64,000 nucleotides of DNA, from assembly GCA_016795205.1 (NCBI GenBank), contig JAEUHZ010000048.1, positions 1-64,000 of the forward strand, read 5' to 3'. The stretch comes from Planctomycetota bacterium. GTDB lineage: Bacteria > Planctomycetota > UBA1135 > GCA-002686595. The translations under genes and the position numbers were made by a program. Below the pieces are notes generated by a model. The model saw only the letters and a program-made list of their open reading frames with translations, searched no databases and had not been told where the DNA came from. Below, in pieces: positions 42,995 to 51,274 of the stretch; position 1 is the first letter of the stretch, and each line of letters begins with the position of its first letter.

Positions 42995-43066
42995 CCCGGG
43001 GCCGCCTTCCGCACGCCGGCCACGTACAGCCTCACGAACGCGCGACGCCTCGTGTGGAGCGCCTGA
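42995..43066 (+). pseudogene. Remnant of the planctomycete C-terminal module
   Basis: The 24 codons before TGA 43064 read PGAAFRTPATYSLTNARRLV then WSA. They match the last residues of the modules at 36981 (AAAFCTSATFNLTNGLLVAW then SA) and 4902 (FCTPARFNTSNGL). An in-frame TAG lies at 42989 and the WYR segment is missing. It is the tail of a dead gene whose front may lie in 42600-42990. Confidence 0.45.
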
Positions 43067-43077
43067 GCCTCTCCGGC

Positions 43078-43770
43078 TCAGGCCCGCGTCGCCGCACGGC
43101 CGTTCGCAGCGAGGTTCCGCACGAACCACTCCGCCGCGAGCCGCGCGACCTGCTCCAGCGCACCCGGCTCCTCGAAGAGGTGCGTGGCGCCCGGGACCAG
43201 CACGAGCTCGCGCTCGCAGCCCAGGCGTGACAGCGCCTCCCGGTTCAGGTCGAGCACTGCGTGGTCTGCCCCACCCACGATGAGGAGCGTCGGCGCGCGC
43301 ACGCGCTCCAGGGCCTCGCCCGCGAGGTCCGGCCGTCCGCCGCGCGACACGACGGCACCCACGCTCCGCGGCTCGCGCGCCGCGGCGATCAGCGCGGCAG
43401 CCGCTCCGGTGCTCGCGCCGAACAGCCCGACCGGGAGCCCGCGCACGGCCGGCACGTCGGCCAGCGTCCGGACTGCGCACAGCAGCCGGTCGGCGAGCAG
43501 CGCGACGTCGAAGCGCAGTCGCGCGCCGGCCTCCTCGCGCGCCCCCTCGGCGCGGGACAGGAGATCCAGGAGCAGCGTGGCGAGCCCGGCGCGCTGGAGC
43601 ACGCCGGCAACGGCGCGGTTGCGCGGGCTGAGCCGCCCGCTACCCGATCCGTGCGCGAACACGACGGCGCCCCGTGCCCCGCGCGGGATCGAGAGGTCAC
43701 CACGCAGCCGGGCGCCGGGAGCTTCGATCTCCAGCGCCTGGACGGGAGTCTCATCCGTGTGAGGGATCAT
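43078..43770 (-). CDS. Alpha/beta hydrolase (dienelactone-hydrolase-like)
   Basis: A 230-residue protein with the hydrolase core: VVFAHGSGSGRLSPRNRAVA (oxyanion loop), LLLDLLSRAEGAREEAGARL, nucleophile S120 in GLFGASTGAAAALIAAA, D169 (LLIVGGADHAV) and H197 (PGATHLFEE), a complete triad. It lies 69 bases downstream of a phosphoribosyltransferase gene on the same strand, a pairing found in many bacteria. The substrate is unknown. Cytoplasmic. Confidence 0.9.
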   Translation of the reverse strand: MIPHTDETPVQALEIEAPGARLRGDLSIPRGARGAVVFAHGSGSGRLSPRNRAVAGVLQRAGLATLLLDLLSRAEGAREEAGARLRFDVALLADRLLCAVRTLADVPAVRGLPVGLFGASTGAAAALIAAAREPRSVGAVVSRGGRPDLAGEALERVRAPTLLIVGGADHAVLDLNREALSRLGCERELVLVPGATHLFEEPGALEQVARLAAEWFVRNLAANGRAATRA

Positions 43771-43839
43771 CGGAAGTCCTCCTGTTCCTCGAACTCCGCA
43801 GGGTTGGAGCGCATCACGGCGGAGGCCGCGGCTGGCCGC

Positions 43840-44526
43840 TCAACCCGCCGGCGCGCTGGAGGCGTTGCGGGCGCCGTGCTTCTCGAGCGCGGCCGTGACC
43901 TCGTCGTCGCGCGTGGGCCTGAAATCGACGTACCAGCGCCCCACGGCCAGGAGTGGCTCCGGAGTCGCCACGCACACGACCTCGTCGGCGAAGCGCTCGA
44001 GCGATGCGCACGCCGATCGCGAGCAGACTGGCGCCGCGACGATCAGGCGGGCGGGCTCCTCGCGCCGGACCGCCACCGCGGCGGCGCGCATGCTGGACCC
44101 CGTGGCCAGACCATCGTCGACCAGGATCACGACCTTGCCGCGCAGCTCGCAGGAGATCCGTCCGCCCCGGTAGGCGCGCTGCCGGCGGTCGAGCTCGGCC
44201 AGCTCGCGATCGATCACCGCGCGCACCGCGGAGCGCGAGGCCGACAGCTCGTGGAGCACGTCCTCGTTCCAATCGACGACGCCGCCGGTGGCGATGGCCC
44301 CCATCGCGAACTCCTCGTTGCCGGGCAAGCCCAGCTTGCGCACGAGACGGACGTCCAGCGGCGCGCCGAGCGCGGCGGCCACCTGGGCTGCGACGGGCAC
44401 ACCCCCGCGCGGGAGCCCGACGACGACGACGTCGTGGCGACCGACGTAGCTCGAGAGCTCCGCCGCGAGCCGCCGTCCGGCGTCGATTCGGTCTTGGAAC
44501 AACGGTGCTTCGTCATGGCTGTGCAT
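43840..44526 (-). CDS. Phosphoribosyltransferase-family protein
   Basis: A 228-residue PRT-fold protein from ATG 44526. Landmarks: LFQDRIDAGRRLAAELSSY, VVVGLPRGGVPVAAQVA, VRKLGLPGNEEFAMGAI, and the PRPP-binding loop VVILVDDGLATGSSMRAA (~132-148). This family usually pairs with a dienelactone-type hydrolase, as here. The base substrate is not known; the absence of the typical purine/pyrimidine hood makes the reaction uncertain. The upstream frame (to 44673) is poor, so ATG 44526 is preferred. Confidence 0.9.
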   Translation of the reverse strand: MHSHDEAPLFQDRIDAGRRLAAELSSYVGRHDVVVVGLPRGGVPVAAQVAAALGAPLDVRLVRKLGLPGNEEFAMGAIATGGVVDWNEDVLHELSASRSAVRAVIDRELAELDRRQRAYRGGRISCELRGKVVILVDDGLATGSSMRAAAVAVRREEPARLIVAAPVCSRSACASLERFADEVVCVATPEPLLAVGRWYVDFRPTRDDEVTAALEKHGARNASSAPAG

Positions 44527-44808
44527 GGGCTGCTTCCCGCGCAGGGATGTCGCCTTGCACTCTGCGCTCTGGCGACCTCCAGGCCCATTCCCCGTAGTGC
44601 GCGGCCCGCGGTCGGCGGAGTCCGTAGTGCCCCTGGCGAGGGCCGAAAGGCCTTCCGGCGCCGGCCGTGGCATGGACTGGAGCCGGGCTCAAGAACGGGA
44701 TCGCGCCTGTCCGAGGGACTGTCGCGGCAGAGCAGGGACTCCGGGCGCCGGCAGCGCTCGGAACGCCGGCAAGGGCGCCCTGCGCAGACGAGAAAGACCC
44801 TTTCGGTC
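44527..44808. other. Divergent intergenic region
   Basis: 282 bases between the phosphoribosyltransferase and prepilin genes, carrying both promoters. GCGCCGGC/GCCGGC inverted repeats near 44745-44780 and GAAAGACCCTTTCGGTC just before ATG 44809 could form leader hairpins. No RNA family was recognised. Confidence 0.3.
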
Positions 44809-45408
44809 ATGGCAGGTACGCACACGAGGCGACGCGCACAGGCGCGCACGCAGGGGCAGGGCCACTGGCGACCCCGTCGGGGCACGGCCGGGTTCTCGAT
44901 CCTCGAGGTCTGCATGGCCATCGTGACCCTGACGGTCACGCTGGTGGGGATCACCGGCTCGATCCTGGCCGGCGACCGCCTCCAGTACGTGAACCGCGAG
45001 TCCGCGCTCGCCGAGGACGCCGCGCGCCAGATGATCGAGACGCTGCGCGGCGCTCCGTTCGCCACGGTCTTCGCGCGCTACAACGGCACGAATGTCGACG
45101 ACCCGGCAGGCTTCGTTGCGCCGGGTGCGGACTTCGCTGTCGACGGCCTGAGGGCCGCGCCGGACGATCCGGACGGCCTGGCCGGGCGCATCGAGTTCCC
45201 CGTCGATCCGCTGGCCCCAGGAGTGCTGCGCGAGGACCTCGCCGACGCCGGCCTCGACATGCCGGCCGACCTCGACGGAGACGGGGTCATCGACGGCGCG
45301 AACCACTCGGGCGACTACCGGCTGCTGCCCGTGCGCGTGCAGGTCCGCTGGACCGGACGCAGCGGAGTGCGCCAGTTCACCGTGGAGACCGTGCTGTGCG
45401 AACGCTGA
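44809..45408 (+). CDS. Prepilin-like protein (PilV/GspI type)
   Basis: A 199-residue protein with a long basic leader (28 residues) then the type IV prepilin site G28|F29 (GFSILEVCMAIVTLTVTLVG) and E33 at mature position 5. The head domain ends in a conserved LPVRVQVRWTGRSGVRQF and VETVLCER. It begins an operon: the next gene (45396) overlaps it by 13 bases. It probably is a minor pilin that primes assembly. Confidence 0.85.
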   Translation: MAGTHTRRRAQARTQGQGHWRPRRGTAGFSILEVCMAIVTLTVTLVGITGSILAGDRLQYVNRESALAEDAARQMIETLRGAPFATVFARYNGTNVDDPAGFVAPGADFAVDGLRAAPDDPDGLAGRIEFPVDPLAPGVLREDLADAGLDMPADLDGDGVIDGANHSGDYRLLPVRVQVRWTGRSGVRQFTVETVLCER

Positions 45409-46055
45409 AGCGCAACGCGCGCTGCCGCCGGGCGGGCTTCACGCTGGTCGAGAGCCTGATCGCGGCCGCGATGCTCGGCATCGTGCTGTCCGCCGTGGGC
45501 CTGACCGTGCTCTCCGGCAAGGAGCATTTCCGCCACGGGATGACCGCGGCTGCGCTCGAGGGCCGTACCGCCCGGCTGCTCGACCGCATCGTGGCCGAGG
45601 TGCTGTGGGCCGGTGCCGACACGCTGCCCGTGCAGCCCACCGCACCGCTGGGCGCTTCCGAGATCGAGTTCCGCGTCTGCAACGGCGTCGTCGGCGGCGC
45701 GCAGGTGTGGAGCGGGCGCACTCGGATCCGTCTCGTGCCCGAGCCGACGGACCCATGGAACGGCCTCGACGACGACGGCGACGGCGTCATCGACGAAGGC
45801 CAAGTCGTGCTGACTCGCGACCTGGGTGGGCCGGACGAGGTCGACGTCGTGCTCGGGGGCGGCGTGCGCCGCCTGCTCGAGGGCGAGCAGGCCAACGCGC
45901 TCGACGACGACGGGAACGGCCTCGTCGACGAGGCCGGGCTGTCGTTCGTCGTCCAGGACGGGGCGCTCACCATCCGCCTGTCGCTCGAGGCCCGCGATGG
46001 CGCGGGCCGCACGCTGATCCGCACGGCGCAGACCGCCGTGAACATGCGCAACTGA
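45396..46055 (+). CDS. Prepilin-like protein (PilW/GspJ type)
   Basis: A 219-residue protein from GTG 45396, overlapping the previous gene. Leader MRTLKRNARCRRAG, cleavage G14|F15 (FTLVESLIAAAMLGIVLSAV), E19 at mature position 5. The head domain has WNGLDDDGDGVIDEGQVVLT and ALDDDGNGLVDEAGLSF, two EF-hand-like calcium loops found in PilW-type minor pilins. It comes between PilV-like and PilX-like genes, as in minor-pilin operons. Confidence 0.87.
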   Translation: MRTLKRNARCRRAGFTLVESLIAAAMLGIVLSAVGLTVLSGKEHFRHGMTAAALEGRTARLLDRIVAEVLWAGADTLPVQPTAPLGASEIEFRVCNGVVGGAQVWSGRTRIRLVPEPTDPWNGLDDDGDGVIDEGQVVLTRDLGGPDEVDVVLGGGVRRLLEGEQANALDDDGNGLVDEAGLSFVVQDGALTIRLSLEARDGAGRTLIRTAQTAVNMRN

Positions 46056-46079
46056 GAGGAAGAGAGAGAGGAATCGATC

Positions 46080-47513
46080 ATGCGAGTTCTCACGCCACAA
46101 CAGAGTTCCGAGCAGGGCGGCGCCCTGCTCATCGCGCTCGTCTCGACGGTCTTCCTGACCGGCATGGCCGGCGCGCTCCTGGCCGTCGGAGCCTCGCGCA
46201 AGGCGGAGCAGACTGCCTCCACGGAGCGCCTGCGCGCGCTCTACGTGGCCGAGGCGGGGCTCTCGCGCGGCGTCGCGGCCGCGCTGGCCGGGACGCTGCC
46301 CGACCTGGGATCGGCGGAGGCGCCCGTGGGCTTCTCCGGCGGCCAGTACTGGGGCACCGCGGTCGACAACGGCGACGACACCGTGACGCTGACCGTCTTC
46401 GGGACCAGCAACGGCCGGACGCGCGGGCTGGAAGCCGTCGTGCAGCAGACCAGCGACGGCGTCTACTCCAGCGCGCTCTTCGCCGGGAACAGCTCGGGTG
46501 ACAACGCCTACGAGCTGCTGTTCGGGGGCACCGGCAGCCAGGCCGACCTCGTCAACGGCAACGTCTACAGCGGCGGGAGCATCCGGGTCAACGGCACGGC
46601 CACGATCAACGGCACGGCGCGCGCGACGGGCTCGATCCACGGGGGCGGTGGCGGCGAGACCGGGATCACGCAGCCGATTCCGAACCTCACAGCCATGAAC
46701 TACGCCGTGAACAACGGCGTGAACGTGGCCCAGCAGTTCGCGACGGGTGGAGCGAGCTACGTCACGAACTCCAGCTACGGCGGTCGCGCCTGGCGACTGC
46801 CCGAGTCGAACCCGGCTCACATCTTCCGCAAGAACCCGAGCGACCGAGCCAGCAACATCAACTCGACGGCCAAGGACGACTACTTCTTGGAGGATGCCTA
46901 CGAGCCGATCAACACGAGCAGCGCGATCAACGCCGGCGCCGGCTCCAAGATCACGATCTCAGGGCTGGGTGGCGAGCCCGGACCGAACGGCAACAACCTC
47001 GTCTACTACATCGACGGCAACCTGTGGGTCCACAACCTGAACGCGTACTCGTTCACCCTGTGGAACGCGAGCGGCACGCCGGTCAACATCACGCTCGTCG
47101 TCAGCGGCAACATCTACATCTCGGACAACATCTTCTACAACAACAACGACGCGGACGGTCTGGCGTTGATCGCCATGAAGGATCCCAACGTCGCCGACAG
47201 TGGGAACATCTACTTCGGCGACCCGTCCTTCGGAACGCTGGAGTACATGTCCGCGTTCATGTACGCGGAGAACAACTTCTACGACAACAACCTGAGCGCG
47301 TCGGGTTCGGCCCGCGTCACGGTGCGGGGCAACATGACGGCCGGAAACCAGGTCCGCATCAACCGCGACCATGGGAATCAGCACTCGAAGCTCACGGTCG
47401 ACTTCGACCCGCGCATCTGGAACCAGTCGCTGACGCTGCCGGGCCTGCCGTCGATGTCGGGCTCGGATCCCACGCGCGTCGTGGCGAGCTGGCGCGAGGT
47501 CCCGGTCCTGTGA
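46080..47513 (+). CDS. PilX-like exported protein
   Basis: A 477-residue protein preceded by AGAGAGAGGA (RBS). Residues 10-40 (SEQGGALLIALVSTVFLTGM) are the PilX-type N-terminal helix, then ALYVAEAGLSRGVAAALAG, the typical AEAG segment. The large head (~95-477) is Asn/Gly/Ser/Tyr-rich and beta-helix-like (LVNGNVYSGGSIRVNGTATI, NITLVVSGNIYISDNIFYNN), resembling the "polymer-forming"/DUF7305 region of planctomycete PilX proteins. It lies in the minor-pilin operon. Confidence 0.8.
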   Translation: MRVLTPQQSSEQGGALLIALVSTVFLTGMAGALLAVGASRKAEQTASTERLRALYVAEAGLSRGVAAALAGTLPDLGSAEAPVGFSGGQYWGTAVDNGDDTVTLTVFGTSNGRTRGLEAVVQQTSDGVYSSALFAGNSSGDNAYELLFGGTGSQADLVNGNVYSGGSIRVNGTATINGTARATGSIHGGGGGETGITQPIPNLTAMNYAVNNGVNVAQQFATGGASYVTNSSYGGRAWRLPESNPAHIFRKNPSDRASNINSTAKDDYFLEDAYEPINTSSAINAGAGSKITISGLGGEPGPNGNNLVYYIDGNLWVHNLNAYSFTLWNASGTPVNITLVVSGNIYISDNIFYNNNDADGLALIAMKDPNVADSGNIYFGDPSFGTLEYMSAFMYAENNFYDNNLSASGSARVTVRGNMTAGNQVRINRDHGNQHSKLTVDFDPRIWNQSLTLPGLPSMSGSDPTRVVASWREVPVL

Positions 47514-48835
47514 TCGCCGCGGCGCTCTTGGGGTGGGTGACGCTCGCGGTGGACCCCGCGCCGTGTGGCGCGGGGCCCATGCTCGCGGCGTCCGCGCTGC
47601 AGGAGCCGGCGCCTGGAGCGCTGGACGCGCTCTGGTCGCTGCTCTCGCCGCGGGCCGATCAGACCGCCTTCGACGAGGCCGCCCTGGTCCGCTCGATCGT
47701 GCTGCTCGGGCCGGTCGCCGCCCGGCCCGCGCTCGCGATCCATCTGGGACTGGCCGAGGAGCCGGAGCCGGCTCACGAAGTCGACCCGCGCGCGCTCGCG
47801 GCCCGACCGCGCATCCTGCTCGCCGCGCTCGCCGGGCTGCCGCGGGCTTCCGTTCTCGCCGCCGTCGACGACGCGCTCGCCGGGAGCGACGACGTCGATC
47901 GGCGGCTCGACCTGTGCCGCATCCTCGGGCGGCTGGGCGGTGAGGCGGCGCTGGAGCGCGTGCTCGCCACGGCCGCCCTCCTGGAACCGATCCAGTGGGA
48001 GCGCACGTTCGTGCAGGTGCCGCTCCAGGAAGCGCTCGCCACGCTGGCGGTCGCGGACCCGGCGCTCGGTGCGCGGATCGCTCCGCGCGTGCGCACGGCG
48101 CCCCCGCCGCTCGCCATGATCCTGGTGCGTGCGCTGGCCGACGCTGGTGCCGCGGAGGCCGCTTCGGAGATCGCGCGCGGACTGGGTCGCGACGCGCGCC
48201 TCGACCTGTGCGTCGTCGAGACCCTCACGGTCCTCGGAGCGCGCGCGGCCGGGAGCCTGCCGCCGCCGGTGCTGGCGCTCTTGCGCCGGCAGCTCGAGGC
48301 GCGCGACGAGCGCCTGGTGCGCGCCACGTCGTCCGCGCTGGCCAGGCTCGGCGACGCGGAGTCCGCCGAGCCGCTCGCGCGCCTGCTCGATGCCCGCTCC
48401 GCGGACGTGCGGAACGCGGCGCAGGCCGCGCTCAAGCTGCTCACCGCCGCGAGCCTGCCCCCGGAGCGCGCCGCCTGGGAGGAGTGGCTGGAGAGCGAGC
48501 GCCGCTGGGCGGCCGAGCGCCTGCCGGAGATCGCGGCGGAGCTCGCCGAGCCCGACGCCGCGGCGCTGGCGACCCTCATCGCGGAGCTCGCCGCACACCG
48601 CCTTCACCGCCACCAGGCCGCCCTGACGCTGGCCGTCGCGCTCGGCGCCGAGGATCCCGCCATCGCGACCCTGGTCTGCGCCGCGCTGCCGCGCTTCGGC
48701 TCGCGCGCCGTGGTCCCCGCGCTGCTCGCGCACGCACAGGACGAATCCTCGCCGGTCCAAGCCGCGGCGGAAGCCACGCTGCGCGCGCTGGAAGGCCCAC
48801 CGCGGTCGGCCTCGCCCCCCTCCGCTGGATCGTGA
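47510..48835 (+). CDS. Exported HEAT-repeat protein coupled to the pilin operon
   Basis: A 441-residue protein from GTG 47510, which overlaps the stop of the PilX-like gene (GTGA). Signal-like N-terminus (IAAALLGWVTLAVDPAPCGA). The rest is alpha-helical with HEAT/Armadillo-like repeats (RLDLCRILGRLGGEAALERV, ATSSALARLGDAESAEPLAR, ALPRFGSRAVVPALLAHAQD). Translational coupling to three pilin-type genes suggests that it is an envelope scaffold or assembly factor for that filament (inference). No enzyme motif is seen. Confidence 0.75.
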   Translation: MIAAALLGWVTLAVDPAPCGAGPMLAASALQEPAPGALDALWSLLSPRADQTAFDEAALVRSIVLLGPVAARPALAIHLGLAEEPEPAHEVDPRALAARPRILLAALAGLPRASVLAAVDDALAGSDDVDRRLDLCRILGRLGGEAALERVLATAALLEPIQWERTFVQVPLQEALATLAVADPALGARIAPRVRTAPPPLAMILVRALADAGAAEAASEIARGLGRDARLDLCVVETLTVLGARAAGSLPPPVLALLRRQLEARDERLVRATSSALARLGDAESAEPLARLLDARSADVRNAAQAALKLLTAASLPPERAAWEEWLESERRWAAERLPEIAAELAEPDAAALATLIAELAAHRLHRHQAALTLAVALGAEDPAIATLVCAALPRFGSRAVVPALLAHAQDESSPVQAAAEATLRALEGPPRSASPPSAGS

Positions 48836-48853
48836 GCCGCGGCGTGCGCCGCG

Positions 48854-49714
48854 TCAGCCGGCGTGCGCGCCGGCCAGCGTGATCGCGCTCGTCGCGAAGA
48901 CGGGGCCCTCGACGCAGCACTTCGCGTTCGGCCAAGCACCCAGGGGGCCGTCGGGCCGGGTCGGCACCGGACAGCCATTGCAGATGCCGACGCCGCAGCC
49001 CATCACGCTCTCGAGGCTGAGCCAGCAGTCGAGGCCGCGCGCGCGCGCGAGCGCTTCGGTCGCTTCGAGCATGCGCTCGGGGCCGCACGCCAGGAGCCGC
49101 ACCTCGCGCGGTAGCGCGCCGGAGTCCCACAGGCTCGCGAGGAGCTGCAGCACGTTGCCGCGGAAGCCCAGCGAGCCATCGTCCGTGCAGGCCTCGACGC
49201 GCACGCCGAGCCGCTGGAAGGCCGCGAGGTCGTAGAGCAGCCCCCGTCGGGCGGCGCCATAGAGCAAGACCAGGTCCTCGCGCCGCGCCGGCGCGCGACC
49301 GTCCATGCCGCGCAGGGCCTGCTCGATCCCGAGGTAGAAGGGCGCGGAGCCGATGCCGCCGGCGAGCATGACCCAGGGCGGGCCGCCGCCCTCGAGCGCG
49401 GGCCAGCCGTTGCCGAGCGGGCCCACGAGACGCAGCGCCGTCCCGGGCGTGCAGGCCGCCAGCGCGCGCGTCCCCTGCCCCATGACCTTGATCAGGAACT
49501 CGAGGTCAGGGCCGTCCTGCCGGTAGAGCGAGAACGGCCGCGGGATGGCGGGTGAGAGCCGATCCTCGCGACGCAGCATGAAGAAGCGCGCGGCGCGCAC
49601 CGGCGGCAACCCGGTTTCGGGGCGCACGCGCAGGATCACGCCGTCGTCGCCACAGGCGGTGACCGAGACGGCTCGCGCGCCGAGGGAGCGCGCGTCAGGC
49701 GGCGGGGCGGGCAT
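48854..49714 (-). CDS. pyrK: Dihydroorotate dehydrogenase electron-transfer subunit PyrK
   Basis: A 286-residue protein of the ferredoxin-reductase fold: an FAD-binding barrel (~1-105; RPFSLYRQDG is the FAD motif R-P-F-S), NAD-binding lobe (~110-225; GGIGSAPFYLGIEQA, LLYGAARRGLLYD) and a 2Fe-2S site C240-x4-C245-x2-C248...C266/C267 (MGCGVGICNGCPVP, KCCVEGPVF). It passes electrons from PyrD to NAD in pyrimidine synthesis. PyrD is not in this window. It converges with the HEAT gene. Confidence 0.92.
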   Translation of the reverse strand: MPAPPPDARSLGARAVSVTACGDDGVILRVRPETGLPPVRAARFFMLRREDRLSPAIPRPFSLYRQDGPDLEFLIKVMGQGTRALAACTPGTALRLVGPLGNGWPALEGGGPPWVMLAGGIGSAPFYLGIEQALRGMDGRAPARREDLVLLYGAARRGLLYDLAAFQRLGVRVEACTDDGSLGFRGNVLQLLASLWDSGALPREVRLLACGPERMLEATEALARARGLDCWLSLESVMGCGVGICNGCPVPTRPDGPLGAWPNAKCCVEGPVFATSAITLAGAHAG

Positions 49715-49770
49715 GCGGGCGGAGAGGATACGGTGCACGGCCCGGTCCGGCACGCGCCCCGTCCCTGGGC

Positions 49771-49776
49771 TACCCT
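49771..49776 (+). promoter_or_regulatory. -10-like box TACCCT
   Basis: GGGCTACCCTCTCC ends 10 bases before the ATG of the HIT gene, the same box and spacing class as before 10026. Confidence 0.4.
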
Positions 49777-49786
49777 CTCCCGGCCC

Positions 49787-50176
49787 ATGAGGACGTTCGA
49801 GGACGTGCTGCGCGGCGAACGCCCGGTCCACCGCGTTGGGGAGGACCAGCGCCATCTGGCGTTCCTGTCGCCCTCGCCGGCGCGTCCCGGCCACGTGATC
49901 GTCGTCACGAAGCGCGTGGCCGCCTACCTCTTCGACCTGCCGCCCGACGAGCACGCCGCGCTGTGGGAGTTCTGCCGCGGCCAAGCCCTGCGCATGCGCG
50001 AGCGTCTCCCCTGCGAGCGCGTTTGCGTGGCCGTGATCGGCTGGCAGGTCCGTCACGTTCACGTGCACCTCGTCCCCACCGACCGCGACGGCGAGTTCCC
50101 GCCGCTCCCGGGCACCCCGGCCACGCCCGAGGCCCTCGCCGCCCTTGCTGACCGGCTGACCTCCGCTGCGGAGTGA
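49787..50176 (+). CDS. HIT-family nucleotide hydrolase
   Basis: A 129-residue HIT protein: EDQRHLAFLSPSPARPGHVI, then the histidine triad H90-V-H92-V-H94 (VRHVHVHLVPT), where the second histidine is the nucleophile. It hydrolyses nucleoside phosphoramidates or dinucleoside polyphosphates. Close in length to HinT. The start lies just after the TACCCT box, so the message is probably leaderless. Confidence 0.9.
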   Translation: MRTFEDVLRGERPVHRVGEDQRHLAFLSPSPARPGHVIVVTKRVAAYLFDLPPDEHAALWEFCRGQALRMRERLPCERVCVAVIGWQVRHVHVHLVPTDRDGEFPPLPGTPATPEALAALADRLTSAAE

Positions 50177-50422
50177 GACGGGCCCCGCACCGCGGGCGCG
50201 AACCGCAGGGGCGAGCTCCGCCTCGTGCCCCAAACGGCCGGGAAGTGCGCCGTGCACCCCCTGGGCGCGAACCACGCTCGAGGCGACGGCGAGCAGCGGA
50301 CCGTCCAGGCTCGCTCGTGCCGCTCGCTGGCGTGCGCAACCAGAGCGCAACCAGAGCGCGAGCGTGCGCGGAGCGTCGGCGCGGTTGCGGCGCGGCTCCG
50401 CGCGCGGCACGCTCTCCTGGCG
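50177..50422. other. Intergenic
   Basis: 246 bases with a short tandem repeat GCAACCAGAGC x2 near 50335. No ORF is credible. It likely carries the promoter of the gene at 50423. Confidence 0.3.
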
Positions 50423-51274
50423 ATGGTCCGCATCCGGCTCGTCACGACGCCCATCTGGTCCGAGGAGCACTTGGTCGCCGCGCTGGCGCAGGTCGGCTTC
50501 GCGGACGTCGAGCGCCAGCGCCAGTCGGTCCCCCTCGACTCGTGGCGCGGCACGCCGCTGGGCGCCGAGGCCAGCTTGATCGTGCGCCGCAAGCACCTGG
50601 GCGCCGCCAGCGACGATCTGGGCTTCGTGCGCAACGGCCGCGGCTCGTTCGACATGGTCCTGTCCGAGGGCCACTTCTTCCGCTTCGACCGGCGCTGGAT
50701 CGAGGACCTCGCGCGCCGCCACGACGAGCTGGTCGCGGCGGCGGGCCGCACCCCGCCCGCGAACCTCCCCGGCTGGGAGCGGCGCGAGCTCGCGGATCCA
50801 CCGCCGGTGCCGGCGCGCGGCGCCCCGGCCCCGGCGGCGGCGCGCGCCGTGCGCGCCGACGCCGCCACGCTGGCGCAGCACGCCGCGCGCGCGCGCGCGG
50901 AGGCCGCCAGCGCGCTCGACGAGCTGCGCCAGCAGCAGAAGAAGGCGGACGGGCCCGGCTGCCTGCTGGCGCTCGTCGCGCCGATCCTGTTCTGGGGCGT
51001 GATCGCGGGCGCCGAGCCGGGGCTGCGCGGCGGTGCGGGCTTCTTCGGCGTGGTGTTGCCGTTGTGGTTCGCGCTGGCGATCCTGCGCGCGATCCGCATG
51101 GGGCGGCGGGCGCGTCGCGGCGCCGCGCGACTGCTCGAGCGCCTGCCGTCGAGCGAAGCCGCCAAGGCTGCCGCCCAGGAGTTCCTGGAAGGCAAGGTCA
51201 AGCCGGAGGGCGCCAAGACCGAGGACGCGCTCGCCAAGGAGCTCCTGAAGGCCGTGCGCGAGCCACGCACGTGA
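50423..51274 (+). CDS. Hypothetical membrane-associated protein
   Basis: A 283-residue protein. The N-terminal 120 residues are soluble (VRIRLVTTPIWSEEHLVAAL, SEGHFFRFDRRWIEDLARRH), like DUF1257-type proteins that bind a partner (weak resemblance). Residues ~125-170 are an Ala-rich coiled coil, and two hydrophobic helices occur at ~175-194 (CLLALVAPILFWGVIAGAE) and ~202-220. The last 60 are charged. No function can be given. The next gene overlaps by GTGA, so the two are coupled. Confidence 0.55.
   Translation: MVRIRLVTTPIWSEEHLVAALAQVGFADVERQRQSVPLDSWRGTPLGAEASLIVRRKHLGAASDDLGFVRNGRGSFDMVLSEGHFFRFDRRWIEDLARRHDELVAAAGRTPPANLPGWERRELADPPPVPARGAPAPAAARAVRADAATLAQHAARARAEAASALDELRQQQKKADGPGCLLALVAPILFWGVIAGAEPGLRGGAGFFGVVLPLWFALAILRAIRMGRRARRGAARLLERLPSSEAAKAAAQEFLEGKVKPEGAKTEDALAKELLKAVREPRT

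Noticed and set aside
44690..44808. A c-di-GMP (GEMM) riboswitch before the prepilin operon
   Set aside because: Prepilin genes often have one, but the conserved GGCAAACC and GCAAAGCC parts are absent; only generic hairpins remain.
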